DNA of 64,000 nucleotides from CAVTRI01 sp963737075 (GTDB lineage Bacteria > Actinomycetota > Acidimicrobiia > Acidimicrobiales > Palsa-688). Shown in pieces: positions 1 to 7,679 of the stretch (the stretch's first letter is position 1; every line of letters begins with the position of its first letter). The DNA lies in assembly GCA_963737075.1 (NCBI GenBank), contig CAVTRI010000002.1, positions 1,736,001 through 1,800,000 on the forward strand, given 5' to 3'. The position numbers and the translations under genes are program-made. The notes under the pieces were generated by a model, which worked only from the letters and a program-made list of their open reading frames with translations, did not search any database and had not been told where the DNA came from.

Positions 1-369
1 AGAGGCGGTGAGGTGGGGGAGGGCGGCCGCCGTGACCAGCGCCGCTCCGGTGACGTTGGTGGCGAACACCCTGGCCCAGGTCCCGGCGTCGACGTCGGCG
101 AGCCGTGCGAGCGGGCCAACGGCGGGCGTGTAGACGAGGGCGTCGATGCCCCCGAGTCCGGTGGCCGCTTCCTCGATCGCCTTCCGGACCGACGATTCGT
201 CGGTGACGTCGCAGGCGATGGCCAGCGTTCCCGGACCCGCTTCCTTCGCGGCGTCCACGAGGCGGTCGTGGCGCCTTGCGAGCAGCGCCAGCTGTTCACC
301 TCGCTTTGCGAGCCCCAGCGCGATGCACCGGCCGAGACCGCTCGAGGCTCCGACGACAACGATTTTCAT
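1..369 (-). CDS. SDR family oxidoreductase, 3' end cut by window edge
   Basis: A 123-codon open frame begins at an ATG at 369 and runs off the left edge without a stop, so only the N-terminal half of the protein is visible. It starts with a beta strand and the nucleotide-binding turn GASSGLG (residues 7-13), then an acidic CDVTD near residue 53. These mark a Rossmann-fold NAD(P)-dependent dehydrogenase. The usual NNAG is replaced by TPAVG. The gene lies 12 bases after the SDR ending at 382 and is probably the last visible gene of the minus-strand operon starting at 2655. The active-site YxxxK lies outside the window, so substrate class is unknown. Confidence 0.85.
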   Translation of the reverse strand, partial: MKIVVVGASSGLGRCIALGLAKRGEQLALLARRHDRLVDAAKEAGPGTLAIACDVTDESSVRKAIEEAATGLGGIDALVYTPAVGPLARLADVDAGTWARVFATNVTGAALVTAAALPHLTAS

Positions 370-381
370 GGGTGCGTGCTC

Positions 382-1209
382 TTACATCCGGCCCAGGAGA
401 AAGTTGGCGACCGGCGTGGCCGACGGATACGAACCCGTGACGCCGGAGCTGATGTACCCCGCGTCGGTGATCATCGTGATGCCGGTAATCCCAGATGCCG
501 CGTCGCTGCAGAGGAACACCAACGGATAGGCCTGCTCGAGCGGTGTCGCGGCCTCGACGCCGACCTCGGTCCGGTAGTCGGCGCCAAACCCCAGCCACAG
601 TTCTTTGTTGGCCTGGGCGAGCGGGGTGTCGGTCGGTCCGGGGCAGATGGCATTGATGCGAATGCCCTGCTTGAGGAGGGGCATCGCTTGCCGACCGACG
701 TACGCGCAGATCGTCTGCTTGCTCCACATGTAGTCGGCCTTGCCGTTGTCCAACGCCCATTTCGAGGCGGCCTCGAAGTCCTCGATGTCGAGGTACTCCT
801 TGAGCTGGGGGAGGTTGGATTCCCAGCCGAGGCCGGCGGCGGAGGAGATGAAGCCGATCGCCGCGCCCCGCGGCAGCATGCCGCCTGCCAGCAAGCGGTC
901 GATCAGGTAGCGATGGCCGATGAAGTTGATCTTCTCGATGCCGGGTGTGCCGTCGGCCACGCCGGCGCACGACAGGAGGGCGTGCACGGGTCCGCCGCAC
1001 GCGTCGACGGCAGCGTCGATGGATGCCCGGTCCGCGAGGTTGACCGAGATGGCCTTGGCCCCAGCCAGCTTGACCTCGGCGACATCCATGACCACCACCT
1101 CGGCACCGGCGTCTTGCGCCAGCTCGGCGGCCGCCGCTCCCATTCCAGTGGCCCCGCCTACGACGAGCGCCCGCTTCCCGTCGTACCGAAAAGCGTCAAA
1201 CAGCGACAT
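382..1209 (-). CDS. SDR oxidoreductase, 3-alpha-hydroxysteroid dehydrogenase-like
   Basis: A 275-residue NAD(P)-dependent dehydrogenase. The cofactor turn GGATGMG is at residues 18-24 and the active site is Y160-MWS-K164, with the catalytic serine probably S122 or S123. About 38 residues separate Ser and Tyr, whereas classical SDRs have about 13. An enlarged spacing of this kind is known from the 3-alpha-HSD/carbonyl reductase of Comamonas, so I infer a relative that oxidises or reduces a cyclic alcohol or ketone. A good ribosome site (GAGGGGAG) precedes the ATG. It is the third gene of the NTF2-LLM-SDR-SDR operon. The steroid link is family inference only. Confidence 0.85.
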   Translation of the reverse strand: MSLFDAFRYDGKRALVVGGATGMGAAAAELAQDAGAEVVVMDVAEVKLAGAKAISVNLADRASIDAAVDACGGPVHALLSCAGVADGTPGIEKINFIGHRYLIDRLLAGGMLPRGAAIGFISSAAGLGWESNLPQLKEYLDIEDFEAASKWALDNGKADYMWSKQTICAYVGRQAMPLLKQGIRINAICPGPTDTPLAQANKELWLGFGADYRTEVGVEAATPLEQAYPLVFLCSDAASGITGITMITDAGYISSGVTGSYPSATPVANFLLGRM

Positions 1210-1244
1210 GACATGCTCCCCTCGAATCTGACAAGCGCATCAAT

Positions 1245-2213
1245 CTAACTGAACGCCGGCAGCACCTCACGCTCGAACAGGTTGAGGCTCGACCATGCGA
1301 GGTCGATCGGCATCCCCCCGCACAGTGGGTGGAAGTGGGCGAAGGGAAACGGCGACGCCTTCTGCTCCTCCACGAACTGCTCCGGCGTGATCACCCGGTA
1401 CAGGCCGGTCGTGCGCAGCTCGTCGGCGTCGGCCACCGTGCGATACGGGCTGGCGACACCTTCCTGGACCCACGCGCCGTAGGCGTTGGTCTCGTGAAGG
1501 AAGAACGGCGCCATCTGCGCCCACCCTTTCTGAGGGTCCTCAGCCAGGGCGACGACTTGATTGGGGCCGATGGGACTGGGACCTGGGTCCGGTCGGCCGA
1601 GCTTTTGGACCTCGTCGCGGTAGAAGTCCCAGACGTAGGGCTCGGACGGGATGAACCCGTCGGCGATGCGGGCGGCCCGCCGGGCGGCGGGCTCGCTGCT
1701 GCCGCCGAGAGAGATGGAAGGGCCGCCGGGCCGGAACGGCGCGGGCGTCACGCGCACCTGGCGGCCCCGGTACTCGAACGGCTCCCCGGTAAATGCTGCT
1801 CTGAGCGTGGTGACCACCTCGGTCACCCGCCTGGCTCGTTCGCGCATAGGCACGCCGTACATCTCGAACTCTTCGGGCACGTACCCGCCGGCTACGATGA
1901 GGTCGACGCGACCCCTGCTGAGGTTGTCGAGCACCACCATGTCCTCGGCGACGCGCAGCGGGTCGTAGAAGGGGGCGATGAGGGCGGCGACGGCGAACCT
2001 GACGTTCGTCGTCCGCGCTGCCATGGCGGCGATCATCGGGAGAGGGCTCGGCAGGTATCCGTCGGCGGAACCGTGATGTTCGGAGACGGCGATGCTGATA
2101 CAGCCCAGGCCGTCGGCCCACCCTGCCATGTCGAGGGCGGTACCGTAGCGATCGGCCATGGCGGTGCCGGCCATGTCAGGGTTGCGAAAATCGAAGCGGA
2201 GTCCGAAGAGCAT
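1245..2213 (-). CDS. LLM class flavin-dependent oxidoreductase
   Basis: A 322-residue luciferase-like TIM-barrel protein. Family hallmarks are SEHHG near residue 45, the DNLSRGR strand-turn near 97-103 and the V-x-AGGY-x-PEEF segment that follows it. In actinomycetes such proteins use F420 or FMN to hydroxylate, reduce or monooxygenate small substrates; which cofactor applies here cannot be read. It lies 28 bases downstream of the NTF2-like gene and 35 bases upstream of the SDR, all on the minus strand, which suggests one transcript. No ribosome site is obvious before the ATG, so translation may be coupled to the upstream gene. Confidence 0.85.
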   Translation of the reverse strand: MLFGLRFDFRNPDMAGTAMADRYGTALDMAGWADGLGCISIAVSEHHGSADGYLPSPLPMIAAMAARTTNVRFAVAALIAPFYDPLRVAEDMVVLDNLSRGRVDLIVAGGYVPEEFEMYGVPMRERARRVTEVVTTLRAAFTGEPFEYRGRQVRVTPAPFRPGGPSISLGGSSEPAARRAARIADGFIPSEPYVWDFYRDEVQKLGRPDPGPSPIGPNQVVALAEDPQKGWAQMAPFFLHETNAYGAWVQEGVASPYRTVADADELRTTGLYRVITPEQFVEEQKASPFPFAHFHPLCGGMPIDLAWSSLNLFEREVLPAFS

Positions 2214-2241
2214 GGCGACAGAGGTTAGGACCCCGGCTGCA

Positions 2242-2655
2242 TCAGGCGGTGGGGGCAGGCGTCATGTCCTGGCGAAGTCGGGTGAGGGTCAGTGAGCTGA
2301 TGCGCCAGGTCCCGTCGATCTTCGTGTACGTCTCGTGATAGTGGCCGTATCCGTGGAGCTCGCTGCCGTCCGGGAAGCGGAGCATGTCTTCCATCGACCA
2401 GATGCCGGACGCGGTCGTCGCGGACGTGAGCTCAATCTCGGGCATGTGGCCGTGGTGCACGGTCAGGACGTCCTGCAACGTGGGGCGAAGGAAGTCCATG
2501 AACTCGTCCGCCCCGGAGCTGACATTTCCCCCCGATTGGGTGGTGTCGATGACGGCGTCGTCTGTGAACACCTGGCGCATGCCATCCCAGTCCTTGGTGT
2601 CCATGGTGCGGAAGTAGCGGGCTTTGAGCTGTTTGATGGCCTCGGTGTCGTCCAT
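2242..2655 (-). CDS. SnoaL/NTF2-like cone-fold protein
   Basis: A 137-residue protein of the NTF2-like superfamily, which includes ketosteroid isomerases, dehydratases and polyketide cyclases. Typical signs are the N-terminal helix with YFRTMDTKDWDGM, then FTDDAVIDT, a HHGHMPEIELTS strand and a C-terminal KIDGTWRISSLTLTR strand. The start MDDTEA at 2655 is preferred over an upstream in-frame start at 2718 because GGGAGGAG stands just before it. It is the first gene of a minus-strand operon (NTF2, LLM, SDR, SDR) and diverges from an SDR/NTF2 pair. A second NTF2-like gene is at 3511. The reaction is unknown; bile-acid-dehydratase-like or isomerase roles are possible. Confidence 0.8.
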   Translation of the reverse strand: MDDTEAIKQLKARYFRTMDTKDWDGMRQVFTDDAVIDTTQSGGNVSSGADEFMDFLRPTLQDVLTVHHGHMPEIELTSATTASGIWSMEDMLRFPDGSELHGYGHYHETYTKIDGTWRISSLTLTRLRQDMTPAPTA

Positions 2656-2711
2656 GCTCTCCTCCCCTCGGTGGCGCAACATGCTAACCATGAACGTTGC
2701 GAAAGGCAGGT
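2656..2711. promoter_or_regulatory. Divergent promoter region with inverted repeat
   Basis: This 56-base gap separates two divergently transcribed units. It holds an inverted repeat with arms CGCAAC (2675-2680) and GTTGCG (2696-2701), 15 bases apart, centred between the two start codons. The position and symmetry suit a dimeric repressor operator, but no regulator gene is adjacent and the arms are short. The assignment is inference. Confidence 0.4.
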
Positions 2712-3494
2712 ATGACATTGGGCATGGAACTGGATCTCACGGGGCGGCGCGTCCTCGTCACCGGCAGCGGGCAGGGGGTCGGGCGTGGCATTGCTCATGG
2801 CTTCGGGGCGGCGGGTGCTGAGGTCGTCGTGAACGATCTCGTCGAAGACCGTGCGGCCACCGTCGTGGACGAGATCCGGGCGGCAGGAGGTTCGGCTGTG
2901 GCGTCCGTCTTCGACGTCACTGACTATGACGCGGTGACCGCGGCCATCGGTGCGCTCGACGGCGTGGACGTGCTCGTGAATAATGCGGGCAACGCGGGCG
3001 CCGAAGGCTGGTCCGACCGCGGCGAGTTCGTTGAGACGAAGCCCGCCGACTGGGAGCCGTTCCTGCGCGTGAACCTCTACGGGGTGATGCACTGCACCCG
3101 AGCCGTGCTGCCCGGCATGGTCGCCAAGGGATGGGGAAGGGTGATCACGATCGTCTCCGATGCCGCGCGGACTGGCGAGAAGCACCAGGCGGCCTATAGC
3201 GCAGCCAAGGCCGGGGCCGCCGGGCTGACCCGGGCCCTCGCGGTCGAGACCGGTCGTCATGGGATCACGGTCAACGCCATCGCGCTCGGGACCATGCGCA
3301 CGCCCATCTCGGAGGGCGTGTGGTCAGACCCCGACAATCCCCGGGCCAAGGACATGATGCGCCGCTACGCGGTGCGCCGCCCCGGTCTGCCCGAGGACGT
3401 GGCGGCGCTGGCGGTGTTCCTCGCCACGCCCCGGGCGTCGTGGATCACGGGGCAGACCTATCCGCTGAACGGCGGCTACACCTTCGGGTTGTAA
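2712..3494 (+). CDS. SDR family oxidoreductase
   Basis: A 260-residue classical SDR. It shows the cofactor turn TGSGQGVG near residues 17-24, NNAG, a strand ITIVSDAA with the catalytic Ser, the YSAAK active site, and the closing GQTYPLNGG typical of FabG-like members. The start at 2712 is chosen over the in-frame TTG at 2697 because the purine-rich GAAAGGCAGG stands before it. The following NTF2-like gene is 16 bases away behind a very strong ribosome site, so the two are probably co-transcribed. The substrate is unknown; a 3-hydroxyacyl-CoA or cyclic alcohol is likely from the context. Confidence 0.85.
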   Translation: MTLGMELDLTGRRVLVTGSGQGVGRGIAHGFGAAGAEVVVNDLVEDRAATVVDEIRAAGGSAVASVFDVTDYDAVTAAIGALDGVDVLVNNAGNAGAEGWSDRGEFVETKPADWEPFLRVNLYGVMHCTRAVLPGMVAKGWGRVITIVSDAARTGEKHQAAYSAAKAGAAGLTRALAVETGRHGITVNAIALGTMRTPISEGVWSDPDNPRAKDMMRRYAVRRPGLPEDVAALAVFLATPRASWITGQTYPLNGGYTFGL

Positions 3495-3510
3495 AAGGAG
3501 GAGGAATCAG

Positions 3511-3918
3511 ATGACCGTGCAGAGCGACCTCGACCCCCAAACAGAAGCCCTGGCGGCCGACTTCATCGCTGCCATCGAACAGGGAAACGTTCCTCGGCTG
3601 TACGAGCTCTGCTCGAAGGACGTCGTCATCTGGCACAACGACGACGACCAGGAGGTAGATCTCGACAACGTAGCGCGTATCCTGTCCTGGCTCTCCACCA
3701 ACGTTCGCGAGTTGCGCTACGCGCACATACGGCGACGGGCTTTCTCCGGCGGGTACATCCAGCAGCATGTGCTCAGCGGAATCGCCCCGAGCGGCGACGA
3801 TCTCCATCTTCCGGCGTGCCTGATCATGCACGTGTCGAACGGGTTGATCACCCGGATAGAGGAGTATCTGGACAGCGCCGGGGTCGAGGTGCTGCGGAAG
3901 CCTGCCGCACAGACGTGA
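3511..3918 (+). CDS. SnoaL/NTF2-like cone-fold protein
   Basis: A 135-residue member of the NTF2-like superfamily. It has the helix ALAADFIAAIEQGN, then SKDVVIWHNDDD, a predicted strand FSGGYIQQHVLSG and the closing NGLITRIEEYLDSAGVE that is common in SnoaL-like isomerases. It is preceded by AAAGGAGGAGGAATC, one of the strongest ribosome sites in the window. It follows the SDR by 16 bases and is similar in fold, though not closely in sequence, to the NTF2-like protein at 2242-2655. A role as isomerase or dehydratase acting with the SDR is inference. Confidence 0.8.
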   Translation: MTVQSDLDPQTEALAADFIAAIEQGNVPRLYELCSKDVVIWHNDDDQEVDLDNVARILSWLSTNVRELRYAHIRRRAFSGGYIQQHVLSGIAPSGDDLHLPACLIMHVSNGLITRIEEYLDSAGVEVLRKPAAQT

Positions 3919-4180
3919 GCTGAATCGGGGGCTGGCGAGCGCGCCCTCGCGCGCCGTCCGCCCACGGATGGCGCGATCAGGCGCCACCCCGACAACGCGT
4001 GGCGCGTTTTGACTCCACATTCGACTGCTCATCGCGCCCAGCGCGAATCGGTTGACATCTGATCGCACCAAGCCCGGGCGAATGGCGCGATCGGGCTCAA
4101 ACGGCCCAGGGTTTTCGGGGGCCGAGGGAGCGCGGTAGCGAGACGGGTCTCGGCGCCTGTTCAACCGAACACTGGCGGTC
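3919..4180. repeat. Non-coding stretch with short TGGCGCGATC repeats
   Basis: No convincing gene lies here. The unit TGGCGCGATC recurs: TGGCGCGATCAG at 3969, a variant TGGCGCGTTTTG at 4000, a variant on the other strand near 4032, TGGTGCGATCAG on the other strand near 4059, and TGGCGCGATCGG at 4083. The first copy is part of a hairpin with arms TGGCGC (3969-3974) and GCGCCA (3981-3986), which could end transcription of the upstream SDR/NTF2 pair although no T-run follows. Confidence 0.4.
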
Positions 4181-4467
4181 AACGACCGCAATCAGCTCGG
4201 GCAGCTGCGCCGCTCACGCCTTGTTGCTGACTCCCAAGTCGACCGGCAGCACAATACCGGTGACATAGCGGGCTTCGTCGGACGCCAACCAGGCGACCGC
4301 GTTGCTGATGTCACTCGGTTCGACCCACGGCTCGGAAATGGGGTTTCATTCCGCTGAGAACGGGGATTACATCCTCGAGGCCGGAATGCTGGAGGTCGGT
4401 CCGGAACGGCCGCTATACCCCGTCGTTGAGGACCGTGGTCGGGCAGATCGCGTTGAGCCGGATGCGA
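4181..4467. repeat. Left copy of a ~290-bp direct repeat
   Basis: This segment aligns by eye with 6778-7079 in the same orientation, with about 22 mismatches over roughly 270 aligned positions. It also has one extra T (GGGGTTTCATT against GGGGTTCATT on the right) and lacks a 15-base block. It carries the 3' end of the SDR gene that is intact at 6812-7654. The two copies bracket the secreted-protein gene. Confidence 0.85.
4213..4467 (-). pseudogene. Decayed 3' fragment of mycofactocin-type SDR
   Basis: Read on the minus strand, this matches the C-terminal quarter of the SDR at 6812-7654, including the same ending SNKA and stop. Compared with the intact gene it has a one-base insertion near 4343 that breaks the frame, and an in-frame 15-base deletion near 4432. 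The N-terminal Rossmann half and the YxxxK site are absent. It cannot encode a working enzyme and is best seen as a duplication relic. Confidence 0.85.
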
Positions 4468-4562
4468 CGTTGGACTTGCGAGAAGACGGTAATCGCGAAC
4501 CGGCAGGCGCAAGTCAGCAAGGTGCTAGCGTCCGTGAAAGTTCGTCAGAGAGGAGACGGGGG

Positions 4563-6659
4563 ATGTCACGCTCGTTGTCGAACGTTCGATACGCGATTCT
4601 GGCTGCACTTGCATTGGTCGCGTCGTTTCTCTTCGCGATCGCGCCAACCGCCACCGCGGCTCCGGCCACGGGGGTCGGCGCTCCACCGGCAGGTTCGGCA
4701 CAGGTCAAGGGCGGCCAGCTGACACGAGCTAGCCAGCAGCCCTCCCCATTCGCGTCGGCCGAGAAGCCGAGCGCTTCGCCCGAGGCCATCGCGAACCCTC
4801 CCTTGATGAGCAAGCCGGGACTCAAGGCCAACTCGGTCCACGGTCCCAACGCCGCCAATGGTGCCAACCCGGCCATCCCCAATGTCAGCTGCGCGCCCGC
4901 CTTGACGGGATGCGACACCGTCGGTGTGACCAACGGAGGAGCCGACACCAACCCGCATGCCATGGCGGCGACCCTGAACGGTCAGCTCTACGGTCAGGAC
5001 ATTGAGCCGCCCGACCAGGGCTTGTGTGCCGGCAACGGCTACGTGATGGAGGTCATCAACATCGGCGAGCTGCAGGTGTACACCCCCCAACTCGCGCCGG
5101 AGTCGGCGCCGGTCACGCTCGACAACCTCATGGGACTGCCGGCGCTTGGATGGAGCAGCGGCGGGGACATCATGTGCCTGTACGACCCGGATAGCGGCGG
5201 GCACTGGTTCGTCACCGAGTTCGTGTCCACCAACACCGAGGCGAGCGGTGGACCGTTCACCGGCTGCTTTGCGGGTGTAATGGATGCGTGCCGTGAGGGT
5301 CTGGCGGTCAGCAGCGGCAACAACCCGCTGACCAGCACGTGGAGCGTCTACTTTCTGGACCCCAACACGCTCAGCCCGACTGATCCGGGAGCGGGATTCC
5401 TGCTGAACGACTTCGCCAAGATGGGGAATACCCGCGATGCCCTGCTTTTGTTCTACGACGAGTTCAACCTGGGAACCAGCGTGCCCGCCTGCCCTGCTTA
5501 CGGCTGCGCTGGCTTCAACGGGTCGCAAGAGCTGGCGCTGCAGAAGTCCGCTCTCGAGGCGGGTGATGCGACGGTCAATATGGTCCACGAAAACATGGGC
5601 ACCGATCCGGCGATCCAGCCGCCGGGTCAGAGCTGCTTCACGGGGCCGACCGCTGGCGTCACCTGCTGGTTTCAGGACATTCCCGCGACCTCGCCCTCGG
5701 ACGCCCAGTTTGATAACAACTTTGGTGGCACCGGCTTCATAGTGGGAGCACTCGACTTCACTGGGACCGGTGACAACCGGGTGGCTGTCTTCTACTGGAC
5801 CGGTCTCGACGACCTGAACACCCCCGGCTGCTCGGGATGCTCGGGCATCACCTTCGGCAGCCAGCTGTTCACCGGGGTCGAGCCCTACCTGAATGAAGGT
5901 GCCAACTGCCCCGCCAGCCAAGGAGGGCTGTGCAGTCTAGGAGCCCAGAAGGCGGGCATCCTGGACCTCGGGACCTACTGCAAGAAGCTCGTACCCGGTG
6001 CGACCACCCCCAAGTGCCCGGAGAACGGGATCGCCACCAACGGCGACGGCGCCACCCAGGCGTCGTATTCGGATGGCAACATCTGGTTCGCGATCAGCAC
6101 CCTGATCAACCAGATGTTCGGGTCGTCCAGCGAGATCCACACGGGCGCCGCCTACTGGGTCGTCAGCACCAGTTCGTTCACTGGTGCGACTCCGAGGTTG
6201 ACGCTGACCAGCCAGGCTTACGCGACCGACGCTCACGAGGACCTCGAGTTCCCGACGCTCGTGGGCGGCACCGGGGGCAACGCGATCATGTCGTTCACCC
6301 TTTCGGGTAACGGCGGACCGACGGGCGCCGACAGCGGGGGGTACTTCCCGAGCAGCGCCTTCGGGCGGGTGACGACCACCTCCCCCGGGCTGGTAGGAGC
6401 GACCATGTACGTTGCCGCCCTGGGACAGGCGCCTCAGGACGGCTTCACCGAGTACCAGCCCCTCCCGACCATTCCCCGCCCCCGTTGGGGAGACTACGGA
6501 GCCGCGGTTTTCGTGCCCGGTCAGGGCTTCTACTTCGCATCCGAATACATCCCATACCCCAACTGCGAACCGTCGTACTTCTTCAAGGTCGATAGGACGT
6601 GCGGCGGCACCAGGGATCAAAACGCCAACTTCGGGACTTCCTTGAACTTCGTGGGCTGA
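4563..6659 (+). CDS. Secreted Cys-rich protein of unknown function
   Basis: A 698-residue protein that I do not recognise. The start ATG at 4563 follows GAGAGGAGACGGGG and opens a clear signal peptide: basic MSRSLSNVR, a hydrophobic core, then a small-residue cleavage region around residue 32 (ATAAP). The mature part is rich in Gly, Asn, Thr and Ser and has 18 cysteines, mostly in close pairs, suggesting an exported disulfide-bonded fold. Recurrent W/F-V/T strand motifs such as GHWFVTEF, TWSVYFLD and RVAVFYWTG look like beta-propeller blades, but that is only an impression. No anchor, LPxTG or transmembrane segment is seen at the C-terminus. It stands alone, flanked by the SDR-derived direct repeats, and differs in style from the catabolic genes. 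Confidence 0.8.
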   Translation: MSRSLSNVRYAILAALALVASFLFAIAPTATAAPATGVGAPPAGSAQVKGGQLTRASQQPSPFASAEKPSASPEAIANPPLMSKPGLKANSVHGPNAANGANPAIPNVSCAPALTGCDTVGVTNGGADTNPHAMAATLNGQLYGQDIEPPDQGLCAGNGYVMEVINIGELQVYTPQLAPESAPVTLDNLMGLPALGWSSGGDIMCLYDPDSGGHWFVTEFVSTNTEASGGPFTGCFAGVMDACREGLAVSSGNNPLTSTWSVYFLDPNTLSPTDPGAGFLLNDFAKMGNTRDALLLFYDEFNLGTSVPACPAYGCAGFNGSQELALQKSALEAGDATVNMVHENMGTDPAIQPPGQSCFTGPTAGVTCWFQDIPATSPSDAQFDNNFGGTGFIVGALDFTGTGDNRVAVFYWTGLDDLNTPGCSGCSGITFGSQLFTGVEPYLNEGANCPASQGGLCSLGAQKAGILDLGTYCKKLVPGATTPKCPENGIATNGDGATQASYSDGNIWFAISTLINQMFGSSSEIHTGAAYWVVSTSSFTGATPRLTLTSQAYATDAHEDLEFPTLVGGTGGNAIMSFTLSGNGGPTGADSGGYFPSSAFGRVTTTSPGLVGATMYVAALGQAPQDGFTEYQPLPTIPRPRWGDYGAAVFVPGQGFYFASEYIPYPNCEPSYFFKVDRTCGGTRDQNANFGTSLNFVG

Positions 6660-6777
6660 CACAAGCAGCGGCACAGCTTCCCAGGTGTTCGAAAACGCGA
6701 ACCCTCGGCCGACGTCCGCCCAGTCGCGTATTCGGTCGTGGGGAGAAAGGCGCGGTGTCAGTGGGTGTCTTGCAGTG

Positions 6778-7079
6778 AATGACCGCAATTAGCTCGGGCC
6801 AACTGCGCCGTTCAGGCCTTGTTGCTGACTCCCAAGTCGACCGGCAGGACGATACCGGTGACATAGCGGGCTTCATCCGACGCCAACCAGGCGACCGCGT
6901 TGCTGATGTCATTGGGTTCGACCCACGGCTCGGAAATGGGGTTCATTCCGCTGAGAACGGGGATCACATCGTCGAGGCCGGGATGCGGAAGGTCGGGCCG
7001 GAACAGCCGGTACAGCCCGTCGTTGAGAACCATGTCGGTGCGCACGGTGGTCGGGCAGATGGCGTTGACCCGGATGCGA
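6778..7079. repeat. Right copy of the ~290-bp direct repeat
   Basis: Same-orientation partner of 4181-4467. Homology begins about 34 bases beyond the stop of the SDR gene (AATGACCGCAATT against AACGACCGCAATC on the left) and ends within its coding region at CCGGATGCGA. Because it carries the intact gene, it is probably the parental copy. Confidence 0.8.
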
Positions 7080-7654
7080 TGCGGAGCCAGCTCATTCGCC
7101 ATCGTCTTCGTAAAGCCGATGACGCCGAATTTCGACGAATTGTAGTCGGCCAGGTTTTGCATCGCCTTCAGCCCGGCGCCGGAGCTCGTGACGATGATGG
7201 AACCCCCCTCGCCGCGTTCCATCATGGACGGGACGGCCGTCGCGCAGGTGTGAAACACGCCTGTGAGGTTCACGCCGATCACGTCGTCCCACTCGGATGG
7301 CGGGATCTCCCAGAAGGGCCTTCCCGGCGGCGAGATGCCGGCATTGGCGCACACGATGTCGATCCGCCCCAGGACGTCGAGCGCGTCTGCGACGACAGCC
7401 TCCACTTCGGCACGGTTGCAAACGTCTGCCCGCCGTCCGATCATCCGGCGGCCGGTCTTCTCGACCAACGCGATGGTCTCGTCGAGGTCTTCCTGCGAAG
7501 CCATGGGGTAGGCGATGCCGTCGAAGTTACGGAGCGCATCGAAGCCGACGATGTCCGCGCCCTCCTCGGCCAATCTCAGCGCGTGCGACCGGCCCTGCCC
7601 GCGGGCGACGCCGCTGATCAGCGCTACCTTCCCCTCGAGCCAGCGATGTTCCAT
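6812..7654 (-). CDS. Mycofactocin-coupled type SDR oxidoreductase
   Basis: A 280-residue SDR with the turn SGVARGQG at residues 14-21, the insert YPMASQEDLDET at 49-60, ANAG, and the active site YNSSK. GQGRSHA plus that insert is the pattern of the mycofactocin-coupled SDR subfamily (TIGR03971), whose members hold NAD tightly and pass electrons to the peptide-derived cofactor mycofactocin. No mycofactocin maturation gene is in the window. GGAGG precedes the ATG. It lies 25 bases downstream of the acyl-CoA dehydrogenase gene, so the two probably form one unit. Its 3' end has been duplicated to 4213-4467. Confidence 0.88.
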   Translation of the reverse strand: MEHRWLEGKVALISGVARGQGRSHALRLAEEGADIVGFDALRNFDGIAYPMASQEDLDETIALVEKTGRRMIGRRADVCNRAEVEAVVADALDVLGRIDIVCANAGISPPGRPFWEIPPSEWDDVIGVNLTGVFHTCATAVPSMMERGEGGSIIVTSSGAGLKAMQNLADYNSSKFGVIGFTKTMANELAPHRIRVNAICPTTVRTDMVLNDGLYRLFRPDLPHPGLDDVIPVLSGMNPISEPWVEPNDISNAVAWLASDEARYVTGIVLPVDLGVSNKA

Positions 7655-7679
7655 GGATCATGACCTCCGTTGACTGCCG

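Noticed and set aside
4181..7079. Transposon or integron carrying the secreted gene
   Set aside because: No transposase, integrase, terminal inverted repeats or attachment sites; the flanking repeats are pieces of an SDR gene in direct orientation.
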